Below are positions 54,121-63,153 of a DNA stretch of 64,000 nucleotides, in pieces. A program made the position numbers and the translations under genes. The stretch spans positions 1 to 64,000 of the forward strand of contig CALKNK010000010.1 of NCBI GenBank assembly GCA_938091165.1. The letters run 5' to 3'. This stretch comes from an uncultured Ilumatobacter sp. Its GTDB lineage: Bacteria; Actinomycetota; Acidimicrobiia; Acidimicrobiales; Ilumatobacteraceae. Position 1 is the stretch's first letter. Each line of letters starts with the position of its first letter. The notes beneath the pieces are model-generated. The model worked only from the letters and a program-made list of their open reading frames with translations. It had not been told where the DNA came from and did no database searches.

Positions 54121-55839
54121 TCAGACCGCTGGAAGCCGCGGGCCGCCGATACGGAGATCGTTGCGACGACGCGTTATGCCGCGGGCATCGAGTTCGGCAA
54201 CAAGCGGTAATGCATACTTCCGGCTTGCGCCGGTGGCATCGCGAAACTGTGCGACAGTGAACCCGTCGACGTGCTCGGCGAGAAGCTCGGCCGCCACGAA
54301 CGCTGCTGCGTCGATCGCGTCGCGATGGAACCCGATGCCGTCGCGTTGCACAACGTGACCACGTCGCACCAACTCACGGAGATCGTTGCGATCCAGGTCG
54401 CCCAGTGACGGAGGTGCAAATCCACCGGCGAACAGCTCCGCAAGAGCCGGATGATCCTCATAGGGGTCGACCGCATCGGCGGGCTGCACCAGTCCGTTCG
54501 ACACAACCACTTCGTCGAGTGTGAGCAAGACAGTACGCTCACGATCGTCGAAGGCAGCAAGATCAAGTCCAGCAGGTCCAGCTTCGCCCACCCGCTCAAT
54601 GATGGCGGCGCCTAGTTCAACCAGCGACTCATTGGTCGTGACCCATTCGCCGACCACAGGATCGACAACTTCTCCGGTGAGCTGTTCGATTTGGTCCACG
54701 GTCAACCAACCGCGTTCCCGAACCAGCCGTTCGATACTTCGATCAGGGGCGGCACGCGAGGCCCGCAACACCGGGTCAATGTCGAGAACCTCACCTCCTC
54801 CGACGGTTTCATCGCGTCCTGACTCGCGTAGGACGAAACGATCTCCAGGCAGCAGCGGTAGCGCAGTGGGCAAGAACAGGCGCACGGCACCCGTGGTCCC
54901 GGGGCCGAGCTCCTCGGCGCCAAGGACACGTAGCTTGACCGCATGTTCGCCTGAGCCTAGGTAGGCCACGTAGGCACCTCGTCGCGAAACGTCATGGTCG
55001 AGCGCGCCGAGCACGCGTAGCGATGCGTCGAATCGCTCAGTCAAGCGCCAGCGCCCCGGTTCGATGACGGCATCACCACGCTTCACATCGGTATGGTCGA
55101 CACCCGCCAGGTTGACTGCAACTCGGTTGCCTGCACCGATTCCTTCGACGCTGTTCCCAGCCGTTTGAATCGTGCGCACTCGAGCTGAATGTCCACCCGG
55201 TTCAATCGTCACTAGCTGGTCAGTCTGCAGAGAGCCTCCAACGAGGGTGCCAGTGCCGACTGTCCCACTTCCCTTCGCAGCGAAAACACGATCAAGCCAC
55301 AGACGTGGCCGATTTCGATCGACTGCAACCGTACTGCGAGCGATCAGCGCATCAAGCTCCCAGCGCATTGTGTCAAGGCCAGTTTCCGATGTCGACGACA
55401 CTGGCACCGTCGGAGCTCCCTCAAGGAACGTGCCCTCGACCTGATCCGCCACTTCCATCTGCGCTAGTTCCAGCCACTCATCGTCGACGAGGTCAACTTT
55501 TGTCAATGCAATGATGCCGTGCTTGATACCAAGTAGTTCAAGAATGCGAAGATGCTCTTCAGACTGCGGCTTCCAGCCTTCGGTCACCGCCACCACGAAG
55601 ACGCACGCCGAAACGCCACCGACGCCGGCCAACATATTGCGCAAAAACTTCACATGTCCCGGCACGTCAATGAAACTCAGCTCAGTGCCGGAAGGCAGCA
55701 CGGTGTGGGCAAACCCTAGGTCGATGGTGAGGCCACGACGCCTCTCTTCTTCCAAGCGGTCCGGGTCGGTTCCCGTCAGCGAACGCACAAGCGATGACTT
55801 GCCGTGATCAACATGCCCCGCCGTCGCAATGACCGTCAC
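54121..55839 (-). CDS. selB: Selenocysteine-specific elongation factor SelB
   Basis: 572-aa GTPase that brings Sec-tRNA-Sec to UGA codons marked by a SECIS hairpin. The EF-Tu-like start TAGHVDHGKSSLVRSL (G1), LTIDLGFA (switch), DVPGH (G3) and ALTKVDLVD (G4) is followed by two beta-barrels. The C-terminal winged-helix repeats that bind SECIS RNA are seen near 390-565 (TVDQIEQLTGEVV, FTVAQFRDATGASRKYALPL). GTG start overlaps selA by four bases, so selA and selB form an operon. tRNA-Sec lies 33 kb away. Confidence 0.95.
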   Translation of the reverse strand: MTVIATAGHVDHGKSSLVRSLTGTDPDRLEEERRRGLTIDLGFAHTVLPSGTELSFIDVPGHVKFLRNMLAGVGGVSACVFVVAVTEGWKPQSEEHLRILELLGIKHGIIALTKVDLVDDEWLELAQMEVADQVEGTFLEGAPTVPVSSTSETGLDTMRWELDALIARSTVAVDRNRPRLWLDRVFAAKGSGTVGTGTLVGGSLQTDQLVTIEPGGHSARVRTIQTAGNSVEGIGAGNRVAVNLAGVDHTDVKRGDAVIEPGRWRLTERFDASLRVLGALDHDVSRRGAYVAYLGSGEHAVKLRVLGAEELGPGTTGAVRLFLPTALPLLPGDRFVLRESGRDETVGGGEVLDIDPVLRASRAAPDRSIERLVRERGWLTVDQIEQLTGEVVDPVVGEWVTTNESLVELGAAIIERVGEAGPAGLDLAAFDDRERTVLLTLDEVVVSNGLVQPADAVDPYEDHPALAELFAGGFAPPSLGDLDRNDLRELVRRGHVVQRDGIGFHRDAIDAAAFVAAELLAEHVDGFTVAQFRDATGASRKYALPLVAELDARGITRRRNDLRIGGPRLPAV

Positions 55840-57122
55840 GCGCCACCACGCAATGCCGCAACGATATTGACATCATCGGCAGGATCAACCGAACGGAAGT
55901 CGAGCAAGGTGCGCTCCTTACGTGATCGAGCAATCACGGGAGTGTTATGGCGGCGCAATTGTTCAAGCAGGTCCTCGTCGATTATCACGCCAACCGACGG
56001 CATGGTCACACCCGGCGCCGAACCTGCCCCCGGCAGCGCCTCGGTACGCTCGACACGGGCAGACGGGTGAACATCGACGATTGCTTCGACCACGGCCAGA
56101 GCACGTTCTTCAAGCGCCGTTAGAGGCGTACCAACCATCTTCCAGAATGGGATCTCGGTTCCCGCCTGTCCGTTGAGGTAGGTCAGCGCAGTGCGCTGCA
56201 GTGCAGCAAGCACTAGTCCACCTGGACGCAACGCTCGCGCCAATGGGTGCTGCAGACACCGTTCGACAAGGTCAGCTCGGCCAGCGATGATCCCAGACTG
56301 TGGACCGCCAAGCAGCTTGTCGGCGCTAAGGGTAACGAGATCTGCCCCGTTCCTGATTGCCTGAACAGCGGCAGGTTCGCCCGCAAGCCATGAAGGGGGC
56401 GCACCCTTCAGCCATGGCACAGTCGCATCGATCAAGCCGCTACCGATATCGGCAACCACGGGAACGTCGAGCGTGGCAAGATCGGCAATCGACGTCTCTT
56501 CAACGAAACCTTCAACGCGATAGTTGCTCGGGTGGACCTTCAGCACCATTGCCGCATCGACGTTGGCCTTCTTGATTGCTGCCTCGTAGTCCCTCAGTCG
56601 CGTTCGGTTCGTGGTCCCCACGTCGACGAGTCGGGCACCAGACTGCTCAATGACTTCAGGTACGCGGAACGACCCGCCAATTTCAACACTCTCGCCACGA
56701 CTGACCGGCACGTCCCTGCCTGCCGCGAGTGCTGCGACAACGAGCAGCACCGCTGCCGCGTTGTTATTCACAACCATTGCTGACTCAGCGCCGCAGAGCC
56801 GTGCGTACAGTTGGCCCACAGCCGCCTGCCGTGATCCGCGTTGGCCCGTTACCAGGTTGAACTCAACGGTCTGTGCAGTTGCGTTTTGCTGGTGTGCCAA
56901 CGGCGCGCGGCCAAGATTCGTGTGCAGAAGCACACCGGTCGCATTGACCACGGGGGTCAGCAGCGTGCGACGGAACTCGTCTGCACGATGCATCGCGGAA
57001 TCCGGGTCCCCATCTTCGATGGCAGCGCGAGCTATTTCGACACAAATTGGATGCGGTAGCCCGCTGGACTTCAGCGAGCGAGCGAGTTTGTCCACCGACG
57101 GTGGACGGGAAGGTGCAGTCAT
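55836..57122 (-). CDS. selA: L-seryl-tRNA(Sec) selenium transferase
   Basis: 428-aa PLP enzyme that converts Ser-tRNA-Sec to Sec-tRNA-Sec using selenophosphate. Features: NATGVLLHTNLGRAPL near 55-70, MVVNNNAAAVLLVVAAL near 115, VVADIGSGL, and the PLP-binding Lys in VTLSADKLLGGPQSGI. The N-terminal domain that binds the tRNA is present (PSVDKLARSLKSSG). ATG start with a strong AGGAGG six to ten bases upstream. selD (selenophosphate synthase) is not in the window. Confidence 0.95.
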   Translation of the reverse strand: MTAPSRPPSVDKLARSLKSSGLPHPICVEIARAAIEDGDPDSAMHRADEFRRTLLTPVVNATGVLLHTNLGRAPLAHQQNATAQTVEFNLVTGQRGSRQAAVGQLYARLCGAESAMVVNNNAAAVLLVVAALAAGRDVPVSRGESVEIGGSFRVPEVIEQSGARLVDVGTTNRTRLRDYEAAIKKANVDAAMVLKVHPSNYRVEGFVEETSIADLATLDVPVVADIGSGLIDATVPWLKGAPPSWLAGEPAAVQAIRNGADLVTLSADKLLGGPQSGIIAGRADLVERCLQHPLARALRPGGLVLAALQRTALTYLNGQAGTEIPFWKMVGTPLTALEERALAVVEAIVDVHPSARVERTEALPGAGSAPGVTMPSVGVIIDEDLLEQLRRHNTPVIARSRKERTLLDFRSVDPADDVNIVAALRGGA

Positions 57123-57304
57123 GTGCCACCTCCTGGGAGGAATAGTCGAGTTTCCACGCTTCCAGCTTAGGAGCCGCTGCGTCTGCTCGCTGCAGCAGCG
57201 AGCGTCAGAACAACCTATTCTCCGCCGACAGATCTGCCACCGATGAATAATCCGTCAGCAGGACGGTGGCCCCAGCTCGGCGCGTTGCTCTACGCTGCAC
57301 GACC

Positions 57305-57745
57305 GTGAGCACCCTCCCTGTCCCGATCGTTCAACTCGACGCCGATCTGCCCTTACCGACCTACGCCCATGAAGGCGACGCCGGCCTCGATCTGTACGCC
57401 GCCGAAGCAACAATTCTCGCCGCAGGTGGTGGACGCTGCCTTGTCCCAACCGGAATTTCAATTGCCATTCCGACGGGATACGGAGGCTTCGTCCTCCCAC
57501 GGAGCGGTATGGCGCTCAAACACGGCATCAGCATTGTCAATGGCCCCGGCCTCATCGACGCCGCCTACCGCGGGGAAATTAAGGTCATCTTGATCAACAC
57601 CGACCCCGACACCGACTACGCCATCGCTCGCGGTGACCGTGTTGCCCAGCTCGTCATTCAGAGAGTCGAACAGATCGAGTGGCAGATCAGCGACACGCTC
57701 AACGGTGATGACCGTGGCGGCGGCTTCGGCCACTCGGGCACCTGA
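57305..57745 (+). CDS. dut: dUTP diphosphatase
   Basis: 146-aa trimeric dUTPase that removes dUTP and supplies dUMP. All five motifs are present: DAGLDLYAA (I), PRSGMALK (II), NGPGLIDAAYRGEI (III), RGDRVAQLVIQ (IV) and the flexible C-terminal GGGFGHSGT (V). GTG at 57305 is chosen over an upstream frame. The gene stands alone, facing the Nudix gene convergently. Confidence 0.95.
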   Translation: MSTLPVPIVQLDADLPLPTYAHEGDAGLDLYAAEATILAAGGGRCLVPTGISIAIPTGYGGFVLPRSGMALKHGISIVNGPGLIDAAYRGEIKVILINTDPDTDYAIARGDRVAQLVIQRVEQIEWQISDTLNGDDRGGGFGHSGT

Positions 57746-57776
57746 AGCCCAGCGCCTCCGAAAGCCAAGCCGGCGC

Positions 57777-58517
57777 TCAACCCCACGCGAAGACCGGTTG
57801 CTCAAACTCAGCAACCCGACACTCGTCGCCCGTCCGCCCTTCGAGACCCACCCACCGGAACTGCACAAGCACCGCACCCGTCGGCGCATGGATCAAGTCA
57901 CCGCTCAACGGCACCTGAACGACCGGCCGATCGCTCTCAGGAATCGACACGAAGCGGGGTGAATCGTCGCGGGACAACTCATGTAGACCGATTCGGTAGG
58001 CGGCAAGCACCTCGTCGGGGCTCGGGTCGAGTGCAAGGTCGGCTCCCCCCCACACCACTACCGGAGTCATGATGTAACCAGATCGCGTTGCGTAGTCATC
58101 CAGAAGCCCAATCACGGCTCCTTCATTGAGTTCAACGCCAACCTCTTCGTGGGTTTCGCGCAACGCCGCATCAATAACTGTCTCGCCTGCGTCGAGTCGG
58201 CCACCGGGCAACGCCCACTGCGCAGAGTGAGTGCTCAACCGTGCCGCCCGCCTACAGAGCACGAAGGCGGCTCCGCCGGCAACGCCGTTCATGTGTCCAT
58301 CTATCCTCGCGTCAAGGCCCTTGACACCTGTTGGTATATTCGCCATCCCGTCGGCTTGTGCAGGGTGTGGGTCCACCCGATCCGAGCCAGGCTCCGAATC
58401 GACCAGTAGGATCGTGACGGCAGCATGGCGCCGGCCATCAAGCGGCAACTCGCGCCGTTCATGTCCCCGCAGATTTACTTCGATCCGGTCGCGGAGTTGG
58501 TCGCTGTACGTGATCAT
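57777..58517 (-). CDS. Nudix hydrolase, NudL/CoA-pyrophosphatase-like
   Basis: 246-aa Nudix protein. The Nudix box GRLDAGETVIDAALRETHEEVG is complete, with catalytic Glu residues, preceded by AAFVLCRRAARLSTHSAQW and PGG. The N-terminal 80 residues and C-terminal 60 (HELSRDDSPRFVSIPESD) fit the CoA-diphosphatase/NudL group better than MutT. ATG at 58517; the frame open to 58670 overlaps nadE and lacks family character. Substrate (CoA, NADH or dinucleotide) is not proved. Confidence 0.8.
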   Translation of the reverse strand: MITYSDQLRDRIEVNLRGHERRELPLDGRRHAAVTILLVDSEPGSDRVDPHPAQADGMANIPTGVKGLDARIDGHMNGVAGGAAFVLCRRAARLSTHSAQWALPGGRLDAGETVIDAALRETHEEVGVELNEGAVIGLLDDYATRSGYIMTPVVVWGGADLALDPSPDEVLAAYRIGLHELSRDDSPRFVSIPESDRPVVQVPLSGDLIHAPTGAVLVQFRWVGLEGRTGDECRVAEFEQPVFAWG

Positions 58518-58588
58518 CGTGTCCAAGCATCGCCGATTTGGATGCTGCAAACGATGTCCGAGCGAAGTTGACGACCGGGCAGGCCTGC

Positions 58589-60316
58589 TCAGCCGCGATA
58601 CGCGTGAGTAATGGGCAGCCGCCGGTCTTTGCCGAAGGCCTTGTTGGTAACACGAACACCAGGCGGACACTGACGGCGCTTGTACTCGGCGATGTCAACC
58701 AGGCGCGTCACTCGCCGCACCATGGCCTCGTCGTGACCCAACTCAATGATCTCGGTCGCTGTCCGATCCTGTTCCACATACAGCTCGAGGATGGGGTCGA
58801 GCACTTCGTAAGGAGGCAGCGAGTCGTCGTCACGCTGATCGGGACGCAGCTCGGCCGATGGCGGCTTGGTGATGACGCCAACGGGGATGACTTCCCGACC
58901 GGCTGCCTCGTTGACATAGCGACACAGCTCGTACACGCGAAGTTTGAGGACATCTTTAATAATCGCGTACCCGCCAACAGAGTCGCCGTAGATCGTGAAG
59001 TACCCAACTGCCATTTCGCTCTTGTTGCCCGTAGTAAGGACCATCCAGCCGAACTCATTCGAGAGCGCCATCAGCAGCTGACCGCGGCACCGGCTCTGAA
59101 CGTTCTCGTAGGTGAGTCCCACTTCTCGACCGGCGAACGCTTCGGCGAGAATCTTTTGGTAAGCGGTGAACGCCGGTTCGATTGAAATCGTTCGGAAGTC
59201 GATGCCGAGATTCTCGGCAAGCAAGGCCGCATCACTCTTGGAGTGGTCACTCGAGTACCTCGACGGCATCGAGATGCCATGAACGTGTTCGGGCCCAAGT
59301 GCATCAGCTGCGATGCACGCCACAATGGACGAGTCAACTCCACCTGACAGCCCGATGACCACATCGCTGAACCCATTCTTGCCGCAGTAATCGCGGGTGC
59401 CGAGAACTAGGGCGTCGTAGAGCTCCTTGTCGGTTCCAAGCGGCTCGGCGATTGACGAAGCCAGCGACCGGCTCGACGTAGCTGTCCGGCGGGGCTTGGC
59501 CGACACTTTGACCGCAGGCAGCAACGCCTCGGTGGCGCGACCGCGCGGATCCAGCAACCGTTTGCGGTATACCGGCGGGACGGGAACATCAACGATCATA
59601 AGGTCTTCGACAAACTGCGGTGCCCGAGCAAGCAGTGCCCCCTCGTGATCCATAACGAATGAGCCGCCATCGAAAACTAACTCGTCTTGGCCACCGACCT
59701 GATTGACGTACACCACAGCACAATGGGAGTCAGCCGCTCGGGTCGACACTAGCTGCTCGCGTACGAGGTCCTTCTCGGCGCGAAACGGCGACCCGTTGAT
59801 GTTGATGTTTACCTCTGCGCCAGCGGCAGCTTGCTCGGCCAGCGGACCAAATGGACTCCAGATGTCTTCGCAGATTGAGACCCCGACCTTTACGCCCCCG
59901 ATGACAAACAGCTGAAGTGCATCAGACTCGTTGCCCACCATGAAATACCGCTGCTCATCAAACACAGCGTTATTGGGTAGCAGACGCTTGTGGTAGATCC
60001 CAACGATCTCACCGTCAACACAAACGGCGGCTGCGTTGTAGAGGTCGCGGTCCTGATCGACAAAACCAACGACTGCAACGCATTTGTTCGTCCGAGCGGC
60101 AAAGGTGTTAAGCGCTGCACGATTGTCGGCAACAAAACCAGGCTTCAGTACGAGATCTTCCGGCGGATAGCCGGTGGTCGACAATTCAGGGAACGCAACG
60201 ACATCGCATCCTGCGGACGCAGCGTCGTCGTATGCCTCGACAAGCCTGGCGAGGTTGCCGTCAAGGTCACCGACGGTGGGGTTCAGTTGGGCAAGAGCGA
60301 CACGCAGGACCGTCAC
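58589..60316 (-). CDS. nadE: Glutamine-dependent NAD+ synthetase
   Basis: 575-aa two-domain enzyme that amidates nicotinic acid adenine dinucleotide. The nitrilase-like glutaminase has the catalytic triad in FPELSTTGYPP (Glu), YHKRLLPN (Lys) and VSICEDIW (Cys). The ammonia tunnels to the synthetase domain with the P-loop GLSGGVDSS near 336 and TTGNKSEMAVGY. GTG start. The Nudix gene lies just downstream on the same strand, with 71 bases between. Confidence 0.95.
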   Translation of the reverse strand: MTVLRVALAQLNPTVGDLDGNLARLVEAYDDAASAGCDVVAFPELSTTGYPPEDLVLKPGFVADNRAALNTFAARTNKCVAVVGFVDQDRDLYNAAAVCVDGEIVGIYHKRLLPNNAVFDEQRYFMVGNESDALQLFVIGGVKVGVSICEDIWSPFGPLAEQAAAGAEVNININGSPFRAEKDLVREQLVSTRAADSHCAVVYVNQVGGQDELVFDGGSFVMDHEGALLARAPQFVEDLMIVDVPVPPVYRKRLLDPRGRATEALLPAVKVSAKPRRTATSSRSLASSIAEPLGTDKELYDALVLGTRDYCGKNGFSDVVIGLSGGVDSSIVACIAADALGPEHVHGISMPSRYSSDHSKSDAALLAENLGIDFRTISIEPAFTAYQKILAEAFAGREVGLTYENVQSRCRGQLLMALSNEFGWMVLTTGNKSEMAVGYFTIYGDSVGGYAIIKDVLKLRVYELCRYVNEAAGREVIPVGVITKPPSAELRPDQRDDDSLPPYEVLDPILELYVEQDRTATEIIELGHDEAMVRRVTRLVDIAEYKRRQCPPGVRVTNKAFGKDRRLPITHAYRG

Positions 60317-60431
60317 GACGTCAGGCTACTCCTCGGGTGATCCAAGCCCTGCCGCCAAGATTCCTTTGGAGTCGTTGAAAACCGGCAACTTCGCTCCATG
60401 AAATGAGATGCGACCTGGCAGTATTGGGTAA

Positions 60432-62981
60432 GTGCGTTGGAGGAGTGTTGCAACCGTCGCGATGATGCTCGTGGGCGGGTGCACCCCTGGCGAGGGCCCA
60501 GACTCGATCCCGCTGCCGACCTCGGCGGATACGACCACGACGTCGACTTCGTCGACCACGACTACGACCACCACGACTTCGACCACGACATTGGTCCCAC
60601 CGCGTCTGACTACAACGATCAGACGCACGACTGATGGCGTACCGCACATCTCTGGCCCCGACCTCGCAAGCGTCGCGTACGGACAGGGATGGGTTAGCGG
60701 TGAAGACCACGGCTGCACGCTGATCGACCAAATCGACAAGGTTTACGGCCGCCGGTCCGAAGTTCTCGGGCCCGGCAGCGACGGAGAAAACGTTGAGAGC
60801 GATTTCGCTTGGCGGGCGATCGACATCGTCGGAGTGGCTACAGCTGACTACGACAATGCATCACCTGAGGTTGTCGAGCAATTCGGAGCCTTCGCAGAGG
60901 GCTGGAACGACCAGCTCATCGACACCGGCCCCGACGGTCTCACCGGTTGGTGCAGCGATGCCGATTGGGTCCGACCGATCCAGCCGGTCGAGGTCTATGT
61001 GTATGCCCGTTCGTTGGCGATGTTGGCCAGCAGTGCTCGATTCGCCGATTTCATCCCGAGCGCCCAACCCCCGCAACCCGACGAGACGCTCGGCTTCGCC
61101 CCGCGGCAGTCCCCTAATGGCTCTCCTGCGCCGGACTTCACCGTGCTTGGGTCTTTCGACGTTGGCAGCAACGGTTGGGCTGTTGGTAGCGACCGAACAG
61201 AAAATGGCACCGGCGGTCTACTCGTCGCCAACCCGCACTTCCCATGGGAAGGCGAGCTTCGTTTCGCTGAGACTCATCTCACTGTTGACGATGAGATCGA
61301 CATTTACGGCGCTCAATTGCTTGGCCTACCTGGTATCGGTATTGGGTTCACAGAAGGCGTAGCGTGGACACACACTGTGTCCTCTGGTAAGCGGCTCACC
61401 GCTTACCTTTTGTCGCTCGATCCCGAATCTCCGACGCGTTACATCGTCGATGACGAGTCGAGGCCCATGACTTCTATCGAGCACACCATCTCGATCCTTC
61501 GGGCCGATGGCACCATCGACGAAGAAAGCCGCACGCTGTGGAGCAGCGAGTACGGCCCGATCGTTGACTTCCCTGGACTCGGCTGGACCGACAAAGCAGT
61601 GCTCAGTTATCGCGATGCAAACATCAACAACAACGAGTTCATCGAACAGTACCTCGACATGATCTCAGTACAGAGCCTCGACGACTTGCAAGCGGTACAC
61701 GCCGAACATCAGGGCATCCCGCTATTCAACACCGTTGCAACCGGCGCAGATGGCCGAGTTTGGTACGCAGACACCTCGGCGACTCCTAATCTCTCCGACG
61801 AGGCACAGCAGCTCTTCGTCGACAAACTGTCCACCGATCCGGTCACTCAGATCGGTTACGAAAACGGCGTGGTGCTCCTCGACGGATCCGACAGTCGATT
61901 CACATGGGAAGTCGTCCCCGGTGCCCGTGACGAGGGACTAGTTCCGTTCGACGAGATGCCAATGGTGGAGCGCACCGACTACGTCTTCAACGCCGACGAC
62001 AGCTTCTGGGTCCCAAGCGACGAATTCACACTAGACGGAATGTTCTCGGTGCTCCACGGCGAACAAGACGCACCGCTCAGCATGCGTACGCGCCAGAACG
62101 CCGCTGTGCTTGCCTCCGACAATCGGACCGGCCTCGCAGGTGATGACGCCAACTTCTCTGGAATCGAGTTACGAAACGCTGTGTTCGACAACATGAGCCA
62201 GACCGCCACACTGCTACTCGATGCTGCGGTCGACGCGTGCTCCGCTACCCCGGCGTTCAAAATTGACGCAGTGCTCGACGACGAGACAGTTGCGCTTCCC
62301 GCCGAACTCGTCGACCTCACTTCAGCCTGCAGCATCCTCGCTCGCTGGGACGGCCGCTACGACCTTGACCGAGCCGGTCCGTTGTTATGGCGTGAAGTGC
62401 TCAACCGATTCAGTAGCGACGAGCGCACTACCGCCGGGCCGCTCTTCTCCGACGAGTTCGATCCACTGCAGCCCACGCGAAGCCCAGCGGTGCCAACCGA
62501 CGATTCCACTGCGTTGCTCGCCGCTCTGGCGCGTGCTGTGCAAACCTTGACCAAGGCAGGCTTCCCTCTCGACTCCACACTCGGTGCCGCTCAATTCACA
62601 GAACGATCCGGGACTCGGATCCCCATTCATGGGGGAACCGACGCAGACGGAGTCACCAATGTGGTCCAGTGGAGCGGCTCCGGTTCAAGCTCCGAGACAG
62701 CACCAAGCCGCAGTGAAGCGGTGTCCCCAAACAGCGCACTGCGCGGCGAGGGTTTCCCCGTCAACTTCGGGACAAGCTTTCTGATGACCGTTGACTACAC
62801 CGGCGATCAGGTCCAGGCATGGACGATCCTCACATACGGCCAAACCGACGACCGCAAGTCGCCATTATTCGAACAGCAAACGATTCGATTCAGCGAAAAA
62901 AATTGGCGAACAGTGGCATTTACGGACGAACAAATTGCCGCAGATCCCAACTTCACCGAACGCACCCTCGAAGTCCGTTGA
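60432..62981 (+). CDS. Penicillin-acylase family lipoprotein
   Basis: 849-aa Ntn-hydrolase of the penicillin/acyl-homoserine-lactone acylase family. The signal peptide ends in the lipobox LVGGC, so it is probably anchored outside the membrane. A Thr/Ser-rich linker of about 25 residues follows. The precursor chain cleavage site precedes the nucleophile Ser in DVGSNGWAVGSDRT, with oxyanion motifs in ANPHFPWEGELRF and NNNEFIEQYLDM. The substrate range (lactones, amides or peptides) cannot be told. GTG start. It faces away from nadE. Confidence 0.9.
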   Translation: MRWRSVATVAMMLVGGCTPGEGPDSIPLPTSADTTTTSTSSTTTTTTTTSTTTLVPPRLTTTIRRTTDGVPHISGPDLASVAYGQGWVSGEDHGCTLIDQIDKVYGRRSEVLGPGSDGENVESDFAWRAIDIVGVATADYDNASPEVVEQFGAFAEGWNDQLIDTGPDGLTGWCSDADWVRPIQPVEVYVYARSLAMLASSARFADFIPSAQPPQPDETLGFAPRQSPNGSPAPDFTVLGSFDVGSNGWAVGSDRTENGTGGLLVANPHFPWEGELRFAETHLTVDDEIDIYGAQLLGLPGIGIGFTEGVAWTHTVSSGKRLTAYLLSLDPESPTRYIVDDESRPMTSIEHTISILRADGTIDEESRTLWSSEYGPIVDFPGLGWTDKAVLSYRDANINNNEFIEQYLDMISVQSLDDLQAVHAEHQGIPLFNTVATGADGRVWYADTSATPNLSDEAQQLFVDKLSTDPVTQIGYENGVVLLDGSDSRFTWEVVPGARDEGLVPFDEMPMVERTDYVFNADDSFWVPSDEFTLDGMFSVLHGEQDAPLSMRTRQNAAVLASDNRTGLAGDDANFSGIELRNAVFDNMSQTATLLLDAAVDACSATPAFKIDAVLDDETVALPAELVDLTSACSILARWDGRYDLDRAGPLLWREVLNRFSSDERTTAGPLFSDEFDPLQPTRSPAVPTDDSTALLAALARAVQTLTKAGFPLDSTLGAAQFTERSGTRIPIHGGTDADGVTNVVQWSGSGSSSETAPSRSEAVSPNSALRGEGFPVNFGTSFLMTVDYTGDQVQAWTILTYGQTDDRKSPLFEQQTIRFSEKNWRTVAFTDEQIAADPNFTERTLEVR

Positions 62982-63153
62982 CAGCGGATCGCTTTGCGGC
63001 CACAACGACGCCACGCCGGCAACCAGCAACAATTCACACGCCGTTCACAAACGAGCAACGACGGCGCAACGACCTACTGCGATGATTCCGCTCGTTCGCG
63101 GGTCTCGCCGTATCCTTGGCGTACCCAACTATCAATAAGATTTGAGGACAGCA

